This document shows positions 10,710-22,690 of a DNA stretch of 64,000 bases, piece after piece. The notes under the pieces are model-generated. The model was not told the origin of the DNA. It ran no database searches and worked only from the letters and a program-made list of their open reading frames with translations. This DNA comes from Combretum micranthum (lineage: Eukaryota > Streptophyta > Magnoliopsida > Myrtales > Combretaceae), in contig JAMXBD010000367.1 in the NCBI GenBank assembly GCA_024138025.1, positions 186,001 through 250,000 on the forward strand, given 5' to 3'. The translations under genes and the position numbers were made by a program. How positions within the stretch are numbered: the first letter of the stretch is position 1; each line of letters begins with the position of its first letter.

Positions 10710-12317
10710 CTCTTTACTTGAAACGATTGGCTACTGCAGCAGTGTAGAATGAGCAGCAAAGGGGTCCACGTCGACAGCCTACTTCTGACAGTTTTTCATA
10801 TGCTGTTGCTATCTTGGCTGATATGGGGCGCTTGAGTAGGAGTGAGCTAGTGCTTCGACTGTCTTGGTGGGCTTGTGAGCTGCTGTTATGTAATGTCAGA
10901 AACAGGTGTCTCAACCCCGCTAGCTGGGTACAGCAGTTTTTTCTCATTGGGACAGACACAATTGGCTATGTGGATGATGCAGCAGCAACCACAACCAATG
11001 ATGCCACAAGCACTGTAGCAAATGCAACGACCATTTCCTCAATAGTGGCAACAACAATTTAGGTTGCAAATGCTTCAGCAAGCAGGGCCCAGCAACAGGA
11101 CGCTTTGGAGAAGACCATGCACTTTCTTGGCATGACAAAATGGATACTGGTATTACACGCGCTTGTTGAGTCGCGTGATATATGTCGCGTACGAGACCAC
11201 ACACTTCTTCAACCTGCAAATTTCCTTGCTGCAGTGTGCAAATCGTACGTAAGACAAAAAACACATGTCTCGTGCTGTCAACTTATTCACGGTACAAGTT
11301 TTGTACTATTAAATAGGTGCCAAAATTTGATTGGCCCTTGGTACAAAGGAGCAACCTTTCTATTACAACATGCTCCTCTCTTTTTAAACATATTCCAATT
11401 CTTTTTCTTCTTCACGACATTTCAGTTTTTTTTTTTTTTAATCTTCGTAGTGTTCTTCTTCTTCATGCCATTTCAATTCTTTCTTCATCTGCTAATCTAG
11501 AATGAGTCGTGGTCATCTCCATCCAAAGAACAGCATCTCTAGGGGCATGTTGAAGTACGGCATACTATTCGATTGGGGCTTAGGCACGTTATGTCAAGTG
11601 TTGTTGCTATTGTTGTTGTTTTTTTTTTTTTTTCAATGGAGTGACTTAACAATGGTTCAATATCTTTCTCAGTAGCGCATGGAGTACAAGGATCTTCAGC
11701 AGTACAAGGAGTTGTATCGGCATAAAGCTTTTGTAACAATCCGACCAGCAGGTTGATGATTCGGGTAATGACTTGAATGATTTTCCTTGGTTCTTGGCTG
11801 TTGTCAGGTAAATTTCCATTACTGACAGAGCATGATAAATTTTTTTTTTAAAAAAAATCATGCCTATTTTGTGTCTTGTTCATTGTCCTTCTCTCTTTCT
11901 TTTTTCTTCCCCTTTTTTTTTTTTTTAAATTATGGGTTGCTCTTGTTTCTTGCAGTATTTGTCGAGCAGCAGAGAACGATTTTCGCCGAGTACAAGTAAT
12001 CCAAAGGAGGAAGCTTATTTTAAGCATATCACTTCATTCAGCAAGACATTATTTTCCAAGTAATTTTAGTATAACATTATTACAAATGCATTTGTAATAA
12101 GATGCTGCCCGTTGTTGTATGCTCTGTTATTTCTAGCTACTTAAAATGTCATTGTGGTTTTTAGGAAAATGCTTCCATGGAACTACATTTAATTATCTCG
12201 TTCTTGTACCAAAACATTAGTTTACAACACTTAATAGTGACTCCATCAACTTCTATAGAATAGAAGGTGTCGGCATTTCGTCTCCAACGAATGTCTATCT
12301 GCTCTAGTTTTCAGTTT
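10710..12317. other. Unassigned segment between PPR fragments inside the Tat element
   Basis: No known protein was recognised. On the + strand, 10970-11100 reads glutamine-rich with stops (MMQQQPQPMMPQ). A CTATTAAATAGG word at about 11308 could be a TATA box. A short + frame near 11640-11810 (MEYKDLQQYKELY) is followed by a possible GT-AG intron (about 11809-11955) and a serine-rich frame ending near 12060. Homopolymer T runs occur at 11428, 11618 and 11917. CGCGTGA words at 11170-11200 recall the Tat LTR. This may be leader or coding remains of a second antisense transcript, but that is unproven. Confidence 0.35.
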
Positions 12318-13437
12318 TCACCAGTAATCATTGTGGGAACAAAAGCCTTCTCTGAAATGGTGGAACCGATTCTGGTCCCTTAAGATAATTTCCCGATTAT
12401 ATACCATTGATACTATTTTCGCAGCATTATGGCAATCCGTGCATACTCTGAGATTTTTTTTTTTTGTTATTCTGATTGTAGTCTCAGGATGAATTCTAAT
12501 AAGATCAAATGCAATTGCCCACTTCTCACTGTGATGACAAACCGAGACTTCCTTATCTTCTCCCTTTACATCTATCCTGACTTCCGATGTGTTCGGCGCA
12601 TACCCAGCAGATTTGATCTGCTTGATCTTGTCCTTAGCTGAAGCATATACCTCTTTCAATTGTGGATAAGCAGTGTCTTCTTAGAAAAATTCATGAATTA
12701 TTCCATCCAATTCAACTAAGCTGCAGCTAGGAGTTCTTTCAAGTCCTTTTTCTGTCATTTCATTCCTCATTCTACTTGCATCTTCCTTCTTCCCAACTGA
12801 TCCATAGATATTTGACAAGAGTATGTAATCTCCACCACGCATAGGCTCCAAATTCACCAATTGCCTCACTGACTCTTCCCCAATATCGATATTTTTATGG
12901 GCCTCCTCAATTAGTCCAGCTCTTCCAAAAAGATAAACCATGAATCCATAATGTTCCATTCTCGGCTCAATATTGAAATCTCTACTCATACTGATAAATG
13001 GCTCACGACCCTTATCAACAAGACCCACATGACTTGTGCATTACCAGCAAGACCCTGAATCAACACTGTCCAAGTATACACATTTTTTATAGACATCATC
13101 GTAATCTCGTTAGGCTCCACGTTATCCTTCTACATCTGATGGAATATATCAAACATTTTTTTTTACACCGCCTAGCTTGAGCATGACCCGAGATCATAGC
13201 ACTCCAAGCCACAACATCTTTTCTATCCATTTGGTCAAACCATTTCCGCGCAACATCCAACTGCCCACACTTTGCATACATATCAACAAGTGAAGGTGCC
13301 ACGAAAATATTGGAATCAAAACCATTTTTCAACACAAACCCATAGGTTTGCTTTTCCTCAATAAGAGCTACCCATTCCGCACAAGCACAAATAACAGAAG
13401 AAGCCATAAAATGACTCTGCCCTTCCCTTCTTCCCAA
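12318..13437 (-). pseudogene. PLS-DYW PPR gene fragment with intact DYW end
   Basis: The - strand reading gives PPR motifs (SLVDMYAKCGQLDVARKWF, KDVVAWSAMISGHAQA). After a frameshift near 13040 it gives GLVDKGREPFISMSRDFNIE, then a shortened E/E+ region (VNLEPMRGGDYILLSNIYG), an in-frame stop near 12685 and a DYW domain (12318-12659). The DYW part keeps the deaminase signature: HSEKWAIAF with the metal His and catalytic Glu, CTDCH as CxxC, and the terminal NDYW. About 25 residues of the E motif appear deleted, where IEEA joins HKNIDIGE. A T run (A run in sense) adds lysines before NLRVC. DYW proteins edit C to U in organelle transcripts; this copy cannot be translated through. The parent gene was not identified. 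Confidence 0.8.
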
Positions 13438-13860
13438 GGCAAGTGAGAATATGATTATATGCCATCACACTTGGAATAGTTCCCATTTCTTTCTGCCTCT
13501 CAAGTAGGGCATATGCCCTGTCAAACTTTCCAATTGAACCATAACCCATAATCATGGTATTTATAAGCATAAGCATAAGGAACTTCCCTATTATTATCCA
13601 ACTGTTCAAATAACTCCTCCGCTTTATTTAATTTGTAAGCCTTGCATAGAACCCCATCATACTAGTATACGTTACATCATCATGTACTATGCTATCTCAT
13701 TCAACAATATCTTCTTGATGAGGATTGCTTCTCATCTCATCTAACAAGGGGAGATTAGCATCAAACTTTCCTTCCCTCAACTTTTATGACTTAACAAAAT
13801 TCTCAACTATCTCAACTCACACATAGTTTGATGGACTGCAAGCACATAAAATGTACTGAA
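13438..13860 (-). pseudogene. P-class PPR gene fragment resembling At3g06920
   Basis: The reading across frameshifts gives KLREG and LLDEMRSNP, then VTYTSMMG, then NTMIMGYGSIGKFDRAYALL and PSVMAYNHILTCLGKKGR. This wording and spacing follow the middle of Arabidopsis At3g06920, a P-class PPR protein without editing domains. Pieces between the motifs are missing, and the frame shifts near 13570-13600. At 13437 it runs directly into the PLS-DYW fragment, so two unrelated PPR classes are fused end to end. Confidence 0.72.
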
Positions 13861-14668
13861 TCTTTTGCTCATTTAATGCCTTGTCTTGTAGAGTCATCAT
13901 AAGTGGGCTTAGTATTTGTTAAAGAATGTATGTACTTTTTTTTTTTTTAAATATGTCTTCATGATAATAAAATTCTGCATAAGCCAAACCTTTCTTGTTT
14001 GTGAAACTAACTCACCTCATTTTCTTGCAGTGCAGGGCTCTAGATAGAAGTATTGAATCTTCATCGTACATTCGCTTGACTTCATTTTTAAAAGTATGGT
14101 TTTTCGTTTTATAAACTACCTACTTGAGGTCATATCAGTGTCATCAATCATTAATGATTCTTGAATACATCTAAAAGGAATACTCAATTCCATCATTCAA
14201 ATTCACCATATGTTCCATTCATTCATCTAATGACTACGATGCCTCATGATTTTTAAGACAAAGCTCTTTGCCGTCTGTGTTCCGACCGCATAAATGACAA
14301 TCTTGAGACCATCCACTGTATGATGACACTCTTAGTCGTGCGCGTCCTAAGTTTCATGTGACATTCTTGGAACCGCACATTACGTCCGTGTTCCATTCCT
14401 CACATGATAATCTTAGCACCACACTGCTATGAGAGAGGCTCTCCTCAGTTATCTGTGTCTCACTTGTCCATGCGACGATCTTGGAACCGCACCACTATAA
14501 GAGGAGACTCTTTCTTATCTTGGGCACCCAATCATTTGGTGAATGAATGAGATACTCTGGTAGCTGATACACTTGTTGCATATGTTTCATGCCGCATATT
14601 TGAGTTCACGAGTAGCATCTTTTTTCTTTTTATCTTGTATGTGCATATAACTCCTTTATCATGTAGGT
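13861..14668 (+). other. Non-coding leader region upstream of the antisense gene
   Basis: No protein was recognised. Between 14270 and 14520 a degenerate unit recurs about four times, with a core like GATCTTGGAACCGCACCACT followed by ATRAGAG and CTCTC words. CACTATAAGAGG at about 14492 could serve as a TATA box for the + strand gene that begins near 14669. A run of T lies at about 13938. Confidence 0.4.
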
Positions 14669-17645
14669 GTGCATAAAATAGGCATCTCGAGGATGATGAA
14701 GGAAAATAGAAAGGGTCGATCTCGCAGTGGCAACCATATAGACAAAAGTAATGAAATATTGTCGAATTCAGGTCATGTGCCAAAAGTTCCCTTACCACGC
14801 AGTAAATGGCTTGATGCTACGATTCGAAATGACTTTTTTTGGAAAGATATTAAAAAGAGAGATATGTGTGCACATCCTCCTAAAGATGGTGAATTTCATT
14901 TCATTCAACTGGAGCCTCGAGTAAGTGACAGGAAGAACATAGATGAGAATTCCATATTACGTTTCAAAAATGAAAGGAGCTTCCCCTTTCAGAGACAGTG
15001 TTCAGCTACCCAAAACAGATATTGCAAGGGTGGCAATCATGGGTATATTACATCGTAAAGAAACACATTATAGGTCTTGTTTAGAAAGTGCAAGGATCAA
15101 CATGATGCTATAGGGATTTCTTCAAAAATGTTATCCCATCTCAAAGTGTTGAAGCATGGCGAGCTATATTGGCACGTTGGAGCACATGTACACATACGTT
15201 TGTGACATCATGGGGGAGATTACTCCAACTTTAGAAGATGTGTGCACACTGCTAAGTTTCCCTAGTTCTGGGTCAACTGATATTGTCACAGCTGAGATTT
15301 CAGAAGAGGATGAAAAATTGGTGGAAGTATTAGAAGCTGATAGACAAGAAGCGAGAGACAGTCGTAGACAAGCATCATTTTGTGCATGGATAAGACATTT
15401 TTTTGAGCACGAAAGGACTCGATCCGAAGGCCCTCGGTATGGATGCGAGTAAGTATGCATTCCCTGCTTTGTTTATTTATGCTTGAATGTCATCACTTCA
15501 ATCTGACTTTACTTATAACCCACAATTCATTTCAGGCATGAGTTAGAAGCTTTCATCGCTTGTTGGTTATCCATGTACGTGTTTCCTGGCGGGCCAAGAA
15601 AAGGTGTCAGTCCGCGATTTTTTTACTTGGCAATTCGTCTTGCACGTGGAGAACGAGTTGCCTTGGCGCCTTTTTATTTAGGGTCTTTATATCGGCGCTT
15701 GGACCTTTACAGTGAGACTTCAGTTCGATCAAAGGGGCGATATATCATTGTATCAAATGTAGATTTGGGATTTCTACACTTGTTTTTCAGCGAACATTAC
15801 AAAAGATATCCAGGTGTACCTGTTACAAAACCTGATCCTCCTGAACCTCGAGCTTGGGCTTGGGTTGATAGAAAGCCTTTGGGTTCATTACTTGATATTA
15901 TAGATGATGCTCATGAGGTTGACTTTCGCCCTTATACAAAGGAATTGGAGGGATATGAGTGGTGCACAACATATTACCCTTCGGGTTCCAAGACCTTAGT
16001 GAATCTGATGGAATGTGGCGAGCAGCTTTCTGATGCTGAAGTAGTATATGTTCTTTGGTGTACACCTCGAGGTTTGCCTGCGCTTCACGATTGGTGTGAT
16101 TCTTCTACTGAGTTCTTGGAGCATAGAGTAATGTTGTACTCACCTCATCGGGTTGCACGACAGTTTGGGTTTGATCAAGGTGTGCCTTCTATTGTGGCTA
16201 TCGACACAGATTTTAATAGATGCTGTGAGGCAATTAGTCTTGAGAAACGCCATGAGCTCTATTGTGCTGTCAGACAGATGTTTTTTCCATCTATCAATCG
16301 CTCCGGTGTTGCATCAAGTGGATGGTTAACGTATTGGACAGGGTGTCTTGAGCATTCAAGAAATATACTCTTTCAGCTATAGATGACAGTTTGCCAGAGT
16401 CGGTCATTTATAAGTATGAGTTCCACTTTCAACTTCCAAAAGATGACAAGAATAATACTCAGGAAAAGCAGTGATTGGGCGGACCATGCCTCCTGCATCA
16501 GTCATCAGTCAAATCAAGCGTCCTCGCCTTTGTGAGGTATTAAATCTTGTTATTTAAGCTGTCTATACATGCACATACACACACATATGTATATCATGAG
16601 GTCAACTATAACTTTTGTTCATCATTGTTTATTTGCAGGACACAACTTTGAAAGGTGCATCTTCAGCTTCAGCGGGACAGTCGTCTAAGAGTAAGCACAG
16701 TAGCAGTCATGATATTATTACTCAGACCGTTGATAATTCGACAGTAGGGTCTACTCTTCCAATTACACGACCTTTCCCTAGTCGCTATGGTCAAGGAAAG
16801 GTGTTACAAACCAAGGATCATGTAGTGACTACTACTGATACAACCGAAGAGGAAGATGATAGTGAGGAGGTTGACTATGAATTGTCTCTTGTTAATGATG
16901 CCAGCATTGAGGGTAATCCTTCAGTAGATGATTTAGAGATTTGCGAAGGCCCTTTTGCGAAATGAGGAAGATCTTCGTCTTGATAATAATTGTTCAAGAT
17001 GATCAAGAGCCTAGAAACATGGAAGATGTTATCCTCAGGCTCATGATGCTCATTAGTAGACCCTTCATTTTGCAATATCATAGTTGATGGCATTGCTCCC
17101 ATTACTACTTCAGTTTCCAATGTACTCCCTCCATTAGTGGTGAATCACAGCAACGAAGAGCAGACAAGTCTATTGGAGTTGCAACTCATTTAGATGATAC
17201 AACTTCATTTCACGGTTACATCGTGCCATCTCACTTAATGGAGCCTTTACAGAGTCTTGCTACCATAGATAAGGAATTTTGGGTTGGTTCTTCTCTGCCA
17301 GGAACAGACTTGGCTAATGCAATGATGAAAATGCTCGGTGAAGCCATGCTATTGATTGAGCGATCTTGGAATTCTTTGTCTAAGACTGAATTAGAGCAAC
17401 TTGTCCAATGTGCTGAGGGGGCCCGTTTGTTACGATTCAAAGTTGATAGCTTATGGCCAATTGCTGACAAGGCTAAGAGGTGTCTAAATTATCATGAAGC
17501 GAAGATTCGCCATGAAAAATTAATGATGAAGATGCAAGAACTTCGCCAAGAGGCTGAGGCAGCAAAGGCTGAGATGGAGGCTATGCTTGAAGGTGAAGAC
17601 CTAGAGTCCAGAGTTCGCTCAGACATCAGGCATAGTTTAGATTAG
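14669..17645 (+). pseudogene. Antisense plant-mobile-domain (PMD, aminotransferase-like) gene with introns
   Basis: The gene runs opposite to the Tat element. N-terminal frame 14669-15058 is followed after a frame break by 15156-15448, which has the PMD opening GEITPTLEDVCTLLSFP. A canonical intron (GT at 15449, AG at 15534-15535) joins to HELEAFIACWLSMYVFP and RLARGERVALAPFYLGSLY. The core is open to 16382. A second GT-AG intron fits 16537-16639. An acidic serine-rich stretch (to 16963) and a C-terminal segment 17223-17645 follow, the latter with a Glu/Ala/Met-rich coiled-coil-like end. Frameshifts near 15060-15150, 16375 and 16970-17220 break the frame. PMD genes occur as host genes and as antisense passengers of Tat-type elements; their function is not settled. 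Introns survive because the element's genomic RNA carries them in antisense. Confidence 0.75.
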
Positions 17646-18330
17646 CTGATATTTTCTCTTCAATTTCAAGAACAATTTGTTGTAACACCCTTTTCGGGTA
17701 AAAACATTGTTGGCTTGATTTTGTCATTATTGTTGCTTGATATTGCTTGATTTTTTTTATATTAGTGAATAGTAAGGTATCACTTGGTAACATGCTCATG
17801 CACCTAAGTAGCAATGCTTTTACTTAATAGTATGAATCATGAAGCAACAAATATTGTTACGATTACTGTGTTGCGCATCAGAGAATACTCTCACTTGCCA
17901 GCAACGGTTTGATTCAAAGCTCTATCATGTTGTAATTTATGCTCTTTAAAGAACATAAAATTCTTGTAGTAGTACGTTATACAGTATAACTTTGCGCGTT
18001 AAGATATTATTTTTTTTTTTTCGCGAGCAAAGCATTTTAATTTCACAAAGATTGTTAAGGGGGTATTACCCACTACTTAACCATTCCATCAAATACGATG
18101 GTTAATATAACATACTTAGACAAAATCTGTATGCATGTATAGTGCCACGCGCTTAGTAAATTTGAACAATTACAAGCTGCATGAATGAATGAAATGTCGC
18201 GCGCATAGGAGACAAGTCTCTTACCAAGCAGCAGCAACATATAAATATAATGTATAATGAAATTGATTGGTGAAAGAATCATGTGAAAGCAAGCCCATAT
18301 TATTCAAGTCATCATCATCACTGATCATGC
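17646..18330. other. Intergenic stretch between convergent PMD gene and Tat integrase
   Basis: AT-rich, with no recognisable protein on either strand. It presumably holds the 3' untranslated ends of the + strand PMD gene and the - strand pol reading. A T run lies at 18011. Confidence 0.5.
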
Positions 18331-18332
18331 TA

Positions 18333-19870
18333 TTACATGTGAAACTTCTTTACATATTGAAAATTTATAGGAGCTGTAATAGCATCAGTCTTTGGATTGA
18401 GGAGCTTGCAATACCCGCTATCATGGACTTCATGTATAATGAAGGGACCTTCCCATTTTGGCGTGAACTTTGGCGCAGGTATACTTCGGCGCACATGCTC
18501 GGCTGCACGAAGTACAACATCACCCACTTGAAATGACCTTTTCTTCACCAACCGATCGTAGGCCATACCAAGCTTGTGTTGGTAGTTGATCAAGTTGTTT
18601 TTGGCCATATCTCGTCTTTCATCTAAGGCTTCCAAGTCTATTATGCGTAAAGCATCTGGCTCAAGCTCAGCATTGATCGCTAATCGTGCTGAAGGGATCA
18701 GAACCTCTATAGGCACGACTGCTTCGGCACCATATACTAACGAAAAAGGTGTTGCTTGTGTTGGTCGCCGCTTTGAAGTCCTGTAAGCCCAAAGTGCTAG
18801 GGATAGTTTATCATGCCATTCTTTATGGTTATCGTGTACCATACGACTCAGAACTTTTAAAAGAGTCTTGTTCGTAGCTTCCGCTTGGCCGTTGCCCTTA
18901 GGGTAATAAGGGGTTGACTTTACATGATCAATACCATATGATTCCAACAGTTGTCGAACATGTGAATTGATGAAAGGAGTGCCATTATCTGAAAGGATAC
19001 GCTTTGGAATCCCGAATCGGCATATAATGTTCTCCTTAATGAAGCTTGCAACTATTGGTCCTGTCGCCTTTTTTAAAGGAATGGCTTCTACCCACTTAGT
19101 AAAACATTCAGTTCCAGCTAGGATCCAAATACAACCTCTAGATGGCGGGTGAATAGGACCAATTAGATCAAACGCCCAAGTATGGAAAGGCCATGGTGTT
19201 GTTAAACTATGAAGTGCAACTGCAGGAGCATGAATCACATCTCCATGTTCTTGGCAAGGAACGCACCGCTTAACAAAATTGGAACTATCTGATTCCATGG
19301 TTGGCCAATAGTACCCCATGTCTAGTAGTTGATAATACAACTTCCTTGCGCCTTGGTGCTCACCGCATTCTCCAGCATGTACCTCAGTTAATATCTTCTG
19401 TTTCAGGAGATGTAATGCATCTGAGAGGCTTTCCCATGAATGAGACTCTATACAACTCATCCTCATGCATTAGGTACTTGCGTGCCTTCCTTTTTACTAA
19501 TTTGGCATCCGTACTATTAGTCGGTAGCACGTTATTCTTCAAATAGTCAATATACGGACGACGCCAATCTCCAGCACTTGCGACAAAATTACATTCTTTT
19601 GCATCTGGTAACTCAGAGCACTTAGGACAATGCATTTGTACCTGAGATGCATCCTTAGCCATTGAGGGCCAGTAATACCCTGCACGTTGAATGCGACGAT
19701 ACAAAGGAGGTCCTTCTTCCCCACACCAGATCTTATGATACTTGTCTAATTTTAATCGAGCCTGTTTCGCAAATGCATCGCGATAGAACGCCCTCCGGTC
19801 CTTTAAAGTACAAAGCACCATTGATGAATAAAATTCTTCAAGGTTACGATGGAGGCTGCATTGGGTTGCG
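18333..19870 (-). pseudogene. Tat integrase
   Basis: The main frame (18333-19466) holds an H2C2 zinc region (VHAGECGEHQGARK, then CVPCQEH) and the DDE core: FDLIGPIHPPSRG for the first Asp, ILSDNGTPFINSH for the second, and GNGQAEATNKTLL for the Glu. A C-terminal SH3-like part (FQVGDVVLR, KWEGPFII) follows. Integrase inserts the cDNA into host DNA. Upstream, 19384-19870 contains a second, degenerate H2C2-like segment (RRIQRAGYYWPSMAKD, then HCPKC) followed by an ARKYLMHEDELYRVSF linker. A frameshift separates this segment from the main frame. All catalytic residues look intact. Confidence 0.88.
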
Positions 19871-20398
19871 CTAATTGATTCTTGATACCAACACGTCATC
19901 TCCTGTTTCATCGTCTTCCTCCAACAATTGCAAGGTTGTGCAAGGAATAGTTTTCTTGATAACTTTGACATCTAGGCTTTCATCTGAAGCATGCATTGGA
20001 ATCTTAGATGCCAATGTTGCCAATGCATCTGCGTAACGGTTCGTAGATCGTTTGGTATGTTCATACCTTACGACTTCAAACTTCCCAATTAAAGCTTGCA
20101 CTGCAGCCCTATAAGGCGCAAGTGATGGCTCCTTGAGGGCATATTCACCATTGGTTTGCTTAATGATCAAATTTGAATCACCACGAATACAGTGGTTTGC
20201 TCCAGCTTCCAAGGCAAAGACGATCCCGAGTAACAATGCCTCATACTCGGCTTCATTATTAGTGCAATGAAAGTCAAGCTTAAATGCCAAAGGTATTTCT
20301 TGGCCATTAGGTGATGTTAATACAACTCCTGCTCCCCAACCTTGACTTCCTGATGAACCATCAAATTGAAGTGACCATTCTCCTTCTGTTTCGATCAT
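19871..20398 (-). pseudogene. Archaeal-type second RNase H (aRNH) of the Tat element
   Basis: The 175-codon frame starts near WSLQFDGSSGSQGWGAGVV, with the first catalytic Asp in FDGSS. It continues with NNEAEYEALLLG (Glu), then IRGDSNLIIKQTNGEY (Asp) and a late NRYADALATLAS with the final Asp. Spacing and wording are those of the extra RNase H found in Tat-lineage elements, distinct from the RT-linked RNase H just upstream. RNase H removes the RNA strand during reverse transcription. It is one frame off the RT reading, overlapping by 38 bp, so a frameshift or a separate translation unit is implied. Confidence 0.85.
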
Positions 20399-21850
20399 GA
20401 GTGAGTCCTCGTGAAATTCTTGGTATAGTATCTGTGATCACATCTTCACTTTCGTTCGGAAAATGAGCCAAGAGATCGGCTAAGGCCTGTGACTTAACAG
20501 CTTTAGGAGTCTGTATTGTAATGTCGAACTCTCCAAGAAGCAACAACCATTTTGCAATACGCCCAGACAACGCTGGTCGTGACAATAAATACTTGATAGG
20601 ATCTGACCGTGTGACAAGGTTAACCTTATGTGCCAGAAAGTAGTGACGTAATTTTTGAGTTGCAAACACCAGCGCGAGACAATGCTTCTCGCAAGCTGGG
20701 TATTTGACCTCACTTCCTTGAAGTGAGCGACTCAAATAGTAGACCGGACGTTCTTGGCCATCTATTTCTTGTGCAAGTAAAGCTCCGATGGATCTGCTGG
20801 TAGAAGTGAGATACAATATCATCGGTACTTGCTTCACAGGCATAGTCATGGTATGAGAAGAAGTGAGAATTCCCTTAATTCTTTGAATCGCATCTTCATG
20901 GACTTGTTTCCATTCAAATGCAATTCCTTTCTTCATAAGTTGATGTAAGGGATACGAAATCTCTGCAAGTGCAGGCATGAATCTCCTAATATATGAAACT
21001 TTCCCCATGAAAGTTTTCAACTCTTTCAAAGTAGTTGGCGAGGGCATAGACAATATAGCTTGTATTTTTGCAGGATCAACATCAATTCCCTTCCTATGGA
21101 CCACAAATCCAAGGAATTTTCCTGAAGCAACTCCAAAGACACATTTCAAAGGATTCATGCGAAGCTTATACAATCGACATCGTTCAAAAACCTTCCGAAG
21201 ATGGACCAAGTGGTCTGGTGCATGTTTTGATTTCACGACTATGTCGTCCACGTAATCCTCCATGAAATCATGCATCATATCGTGAAAAATGGCTGTCATT
21301 GCCCTTTGATAAGTAGCACCAGCATTCTTGAGTCCAAAGGGCATGACAGTATAATAGAAATTCCCAACAGGCGTTCGAAAGGCAGTACGCTCAGCGTCTC
21401 CAATTGCCATCTTGATTTGATTATACCCGCTGAAACCATCCATGAATGAAAATAATTCATGTCCTGCCGTGACATCCACTAAGGTGTCTATATTTGGTAA
21501 AGGGAAATCATCTTTAGGACAAGCCTTGTTCAAATCTCGAAAATCACGCAAACCCTTATTTGACCATTCTTTTTTCTAACAGGTACGACATTTGCGAGCC
21601 AAGTAGGGTGCTCGATTGGTTTGATAAAGCCTGCATGAAGCAACTTCTCAATTTCATGTTTGATTTGAACCTCAACCTCAGGACGGAAAACTCGTTGTCC
21701 TTGCTTAATAGGAGTCGTGCCTGGGGCGATATTTAGTCTGTGCACTACAAGACTAGGATCTAAACCTGGCATCTCATCATATGCCCAAGCAAACACGTCC
21801 CTATATTCTCTCAACAAATCAATGAGAGGACTTTTAACATCTTGTAACAA
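20361..21850 (-). pseudogene. Tat reverse transcriptase and RNase H
   Basis: The frame 21530-21850 carries the RT start (FAWAYDEMPGLDPSLVVHRL, IKPIEHPTWLANVV). After a frameshift at about 21550 the reading continues in 20361-21551: ACPKDDFPLPNID, FSFMDGFSGYNQI, TVMPFGLKNAGATYQRAM and the catalytic YVDDIVVKS. The RT-linked RNase H follows, with YYLSRSLQGSEVKYPACEK and later IQTPKAVKSQALADLLAHFP. RT copies the element's RNA into cDNA. The motifs are intact apart from the frameshift. Confidence 0.88.
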
Positions 21851-21859
21851 CCTTTGCTG

Positions 21860-22690
21860 ACAAAAATTGGCCGCGGCGACTCCCTGGTCGCGCTAGATCC
21901 AATTCCTCAATTTCTTCATTCTGTGGCTTTATTTGATCTTGCATTTGTTGAGGGGCGGGTTGAATTTCTTGAATTGGTACAGGGTCTGAAGAAGAACAAA
22001 CTTCCTTAGACCCTGGAAACCGTCATAAGAGATATACTCTTCGCCCATCTTCTCTAACATAACTTTCAACAGCGTCAGCTTGCTTGTTCTTCTTTTTACC
22101 TCCTCGACAACCACGCATTTTTCTTTCTTTTGTTGCCCTCTTGAATTTCTTCCCAAGTGGGTAATGGCACCTGAAGCTCTAGCAATAGCTGTCTCACCTT
22201 CATCAGCGTACTCATTGAAGAAGGTAGATTCAATGAAATTTGTCTCATCGTGCTCGAAAGGATTCTTTGTAGCAGGAATAAATATATCCTTCCCTTTCCA
22301 ATGTCCTTTGATACATTGATGCATCGTTGATGGCACTAAATTGTGATCGTGCAGCCATTTCCTACCTATCAAGAGATGATAGGACACAGGCGCATCAATC
22401 ACGTGAAAAGTAACACTACCACGGATAGGTCCAATCTTAAGATCAACATTAACTCTTCCAATGGTCTTTGTTGTAGTATGACTAAAGCCATTAACTGAAA
22501 TGGGTTGCTTCACCAAACGACGATAGTCAATACCAGCAGCTTCAAATGTAGTCTTAGGCATGATGTTGAGAGAAGAACCAGCGTCAATGAATGTTCTCTT
22601 AACTGGATAGCCATTAAGTGTGCCCTCCACATATAATGGTCGATTGTGATTTGGACCGTCTACACACATATCTGCATCAGTGAACAAGAT
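21860..22690 (-). pseudogene. Tat aspartic protease
   Basis: The frame 21929-22687 has the retropepsin active site as TFIDAGSSLNIMPK (DAG in place of DTG/DSG). The flap-side VNGFSHTTTKTIGRV and FHVIDAPVSYHLLIGRKWLH, typical of plant gypsy proteases, follow. The protease would cut the gag-pol polyprotein. The link to RT runs through a broken stretch at 21850-21930. Confidence 0.8.
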
